The notes beneath the pieces were generated by a model, which saw only the letters and a program-made list of their open reading frames with translations, searched no databases and was not told where the DNA came from. This document shows, in pieces, positions 62,695-64,000 of a stretch of 64,000 nucleotides of DNA. The DNA comes from Desulfobaculum bizertense DSM 18034. GTDB taxonomy: Bacteria > Desulfobacterota > Desulfovibrionia > Desulfovibrionales > Desulfovibrionaceae. Every line of letters starts with the position of its first letter. The stretch's first letter is position 1. The stretch lies in contig NZ_FUYA01000001.1 in assembly GCF_900167065.1 (NCBI RefSeq), positions 62,001-126,000 of the forward strand. Direction: 5' to 3'. Position numbers and translations under genes: made by a program.

Positions 62695-63285
62695 TTATTT
62701 CCATTTGTTGCGGTCCTCTTCGAGTACGTCTTTGCCCTCTCCGGGGTAGTCGCGCCGCTGGCTTGGTGGCGTTGGCGTGGGCTTTGGCCAGTGCCCCGGC
62801 TGCGGGTCTGGACCTTCGAGGCATATGCGTGAGGGGGCGGAGTCCGCCATTGCGGGGGTATGGCGTGGGTCGGCTCCGGGGACGGAAAAAGAAAATTCGA
62901 TGGGAATGCCGTTGGGGTCAAAGGCATACACGCTTTTGATAAATCCGTGGTGAATGACTTCGGAGGGATCATAGCCCGCTGCGGCAAGCAGGTCTTTGAC
63001 CTCCCACAGGTCGGTTTCGGTTTCAACACCAATGGAAACGTGATCGAAGCCAATGGGACCCGCTACGGGGTAGCCATGGTCGCGCATGGGAAGCGGCTTG
63101 GCTTCGGGCCATTCAAAAAAAGCCAGCAGGTCCGTTGGGGAGATTTCAAAAAAATAGTGGCGGTAGCCCGGATGCCCCAGTCCGGCCACAAGACGAAGCC
63201 CAAGCAGGTCTCGCCAGAAGCGGATTGTGCTGTCCATGTCTCCAGTTACCATTGCGAGGTGATTGACTCCACAGTATTTGGGCAT
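62695..63285 (-). CDS. VOC superfamily (glyoxalase/dioxygenase fold) protein
   Basis: Soluble protein of 196 residues. The VOC fold is visible: GVNHLAMVTGDMDSTIRFW (first metal histidine), RDLLGLRLVAGL, IGFDHVSIGVETETDLWEVK (second histidine) and SVYAFDPNGIPIEFSFSV (glutamate). It probably binds one divalent metal. The C-terminal 45 residues are proline- and charge-rich and do not belong to the fold. It starts 3 bases after the ion-channel gene stop, so the two form an operon. Confidence 0.85.
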   Translation of the reverse strand: MPKYCGVNHLAMVTGDMDSTIRFWRDLLGLRLVAGLGHPGYRHYFFEISPTDLLAFFEWPEAKPLPMRDHGYPVAGPIGFDHVSIGVETETDLWEVKDLLAAAGYDPSEVIHHGFIKSVYAFDPNGIPIEFSFSVPGADPRHTPAMADSAPSRICLEGPDPQPGHWPKPTPTPPSQRRDYPGEGKDVLEEDRNKWK

Positions 63286-63288
63286 GAT

Positions 63289-63981
63289 TTAGTCGTCCTC
63301 TTCGTTGGTGGTGATGCCACGAGTTACAACGCCGATGATGAGCGCAAACATGGCGTAGCCCGTGAGGCACATAAAGCTGACAAGAAGTTTTGCCGCTGGG
63401 GTTGCTGGCGTGATGTCTCCAAAGCCCAGCGTGGTCATGACCACAATGGAAAAATAAAAGGCATCTATCATGGTTGCCTCCCCCGTCATGATGGCACCGT
63501 GAAATGCTGGGGCTTTTCCAAGGGAAAAGCTGAGGAGTTCAAGGCTGATGGTCAGTGTGGTGAGGGCGGCGAGCACTGTGATGTAGATGTGGACCAGAAA
63601 ACCAATATCCTGCCAGCTTGGGCGACGGTTGGGACGCAGGAGTCCGGCAATGCCGTGCATGAAGCGCCGCATGTGAGCGAGGGTGAGCAGGATGATAAGC
63701 GTTGTGAGCGCGAAGAGTCCCCAAAGGCTGAGAACATAGGCAAGGGCCATTGCTCCGCAGATGAAACCAATGGCGCCCATGCGCAGAATGCGCTCGCGTG
63801 GGTTGATGCGGCAGGCAAGGGCGAGGGTGGAAACGACGCTGCATCGCCACCATTCAAGGAACATGCTGAGGGCGGCGACGACAAGACCATTCAGGATGGA
63901 AATGCCGAAATACAGGGCGAGGGTCCCGGAGGAGAGGGCAAGCTTTGCCACCACCGGGCGGGCAAAGAGGTCAACCGTCAT
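63289..63981 (-). CDS. Single-pore ion channel protein (may extend beyond window)
   Basis: Inner-membrane protein of at least 230 residues. The last third carries the pore module of potassium channels: a helix, then VVMTTLGFGDITPATPAAKL with selectivity filter TLGFGD, then a second helix (LLVSFMCLTGYAMFALIIGV). The N-terminal part has three or four further helices. Filter GFG rather than GYG is acceptable for K+ channels. The ATG at 63981 may be an internal Met: the frame is open to the window end with no ribosome site in sight. Confidence 0.82.
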   Translation of the reverse strand: MTVDLFARPVVAKLALSSGTLALYFGISILNGLVVAALSMFLEWWRCSVVSTLALACRINPRERILRMGAIGFICGAMALAYVLSLWGLFALTTLIILLTLAHMRRFMHGIAGLLRPNRRPSWQDIGFLVHIYITVLAALTTLTISLELLSFSLGKAPAFHGAIMTGEATMIDAFYFSIVVMTTLGFGDITPATPAAKLLVSFMCLTGYAMFALIIGVVTRGITTNEEDD

Positions 63982-64000
63982 GAGGCCGAGAAAGAGACAG

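Noticed and set aside
1-64000. Prophage, insertion sequence, CRISPR array, rRNA or tRNA genes.
   Set aside because: No integrase, transposase, direct-repeat array or recognisable stable RNA was seen in reading the window.

Overview
The window reads as chromosomal DNA of a Gram-negative, strictly anaerobic sulfate reducer of the order Desulfovibrionales. The main evidence is a complete dsrMKJOP operon preceded by an RsbRD-like gene. Supporting evidence is a PerR/rubrerythrin/AhpF-like oxygen-defence cluster and the long block yceD-rpmF-plsX-fabH-fabG-acpP-fabF-glyA-comEB-ribDE-ribBA-ribH-nusB-leuS-lptE-holA. LptE indicates an outer membrane. The genus cannot be fixed from this sequence alone. 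I see no rRNA, tRNA, CRISPR array, prophage or insertion sequence.

Layout. 1-1235: 5' part of recN (minus). 1547-4567: peroxide/redox defence (AhpF-like flavoprotein, PerR-type Fur regulator, rubrerythrin). 4671-5087: unknown small protein. 5744-11364 (minus): RsbRD-like protein and DsrMKJOP, the membrane complex that passes electrons towards sulfite reduction. 11732-14139: B12-binding radical SAM protein translationally coupled to cbiC. 14706-17660 (minus): GGDEF-EAL protein. 18163-19137: D-2-hydroxyacid dehydrogenase. 19163-19768 (minus): VanZ-like protein and a 51-residue membrane peptide. 19928-24604 (minus): two successive XRE-cupin regulator/acyl-CoA synthetase pairs. 24993-25661: methyltransferase. 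26221-27994 (minus): DUF3179 protein and a conserved unknown. 28241-31469 (minus): two NhaC-type antiporters. 31669-42196: mixed genes (DUF2238 membrane protein, RuvC-like nuclease with an orphan DppD-type ATPase, TrmFO, EVE protein, SlyX, GH57, Lon, RadC). 42292-58349 (minus): the replication, translation, riboflavin and fatty-acid block. 58561-58758: rpmB. 59347-61126 (minus): gltX and a NifU-like protein. 61435-64000: AI-2E-type permease, VOC protein and an ion channel running into the window edge.

The most unusual feature is not a gene. Four copies of a roughly 450-530 bp composite repeat lie at about 5150-5660 and 58850-59305 (one orientation) and 14160-14690 and 25665-26125 (the opposite orientation). 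Each is an ordered series of about eight hairpins in intergenic DNA. Between copies several stems have different sequences, but both arms changed together so that pairing, loop and flanks are kept. This is the signature of selection on structure, or of cassette exchange of whole hairpins. I do not recognise the family. Three copies sit between convergent genes, and one lies just downstream of the dsr operon.

Other regulatory signals include a perfect 18-bp palindrome in front of one XRE-cupin regulator, an inverted repeat over the rubrerythrin promoter, a 7-3-7 palindrome between fabH and fabG, a good sigma-70 promoter for the yceD-rpmF-plsX-fab block, and many clear intrinsic terminators that divide the minus-strand block into transcription units.
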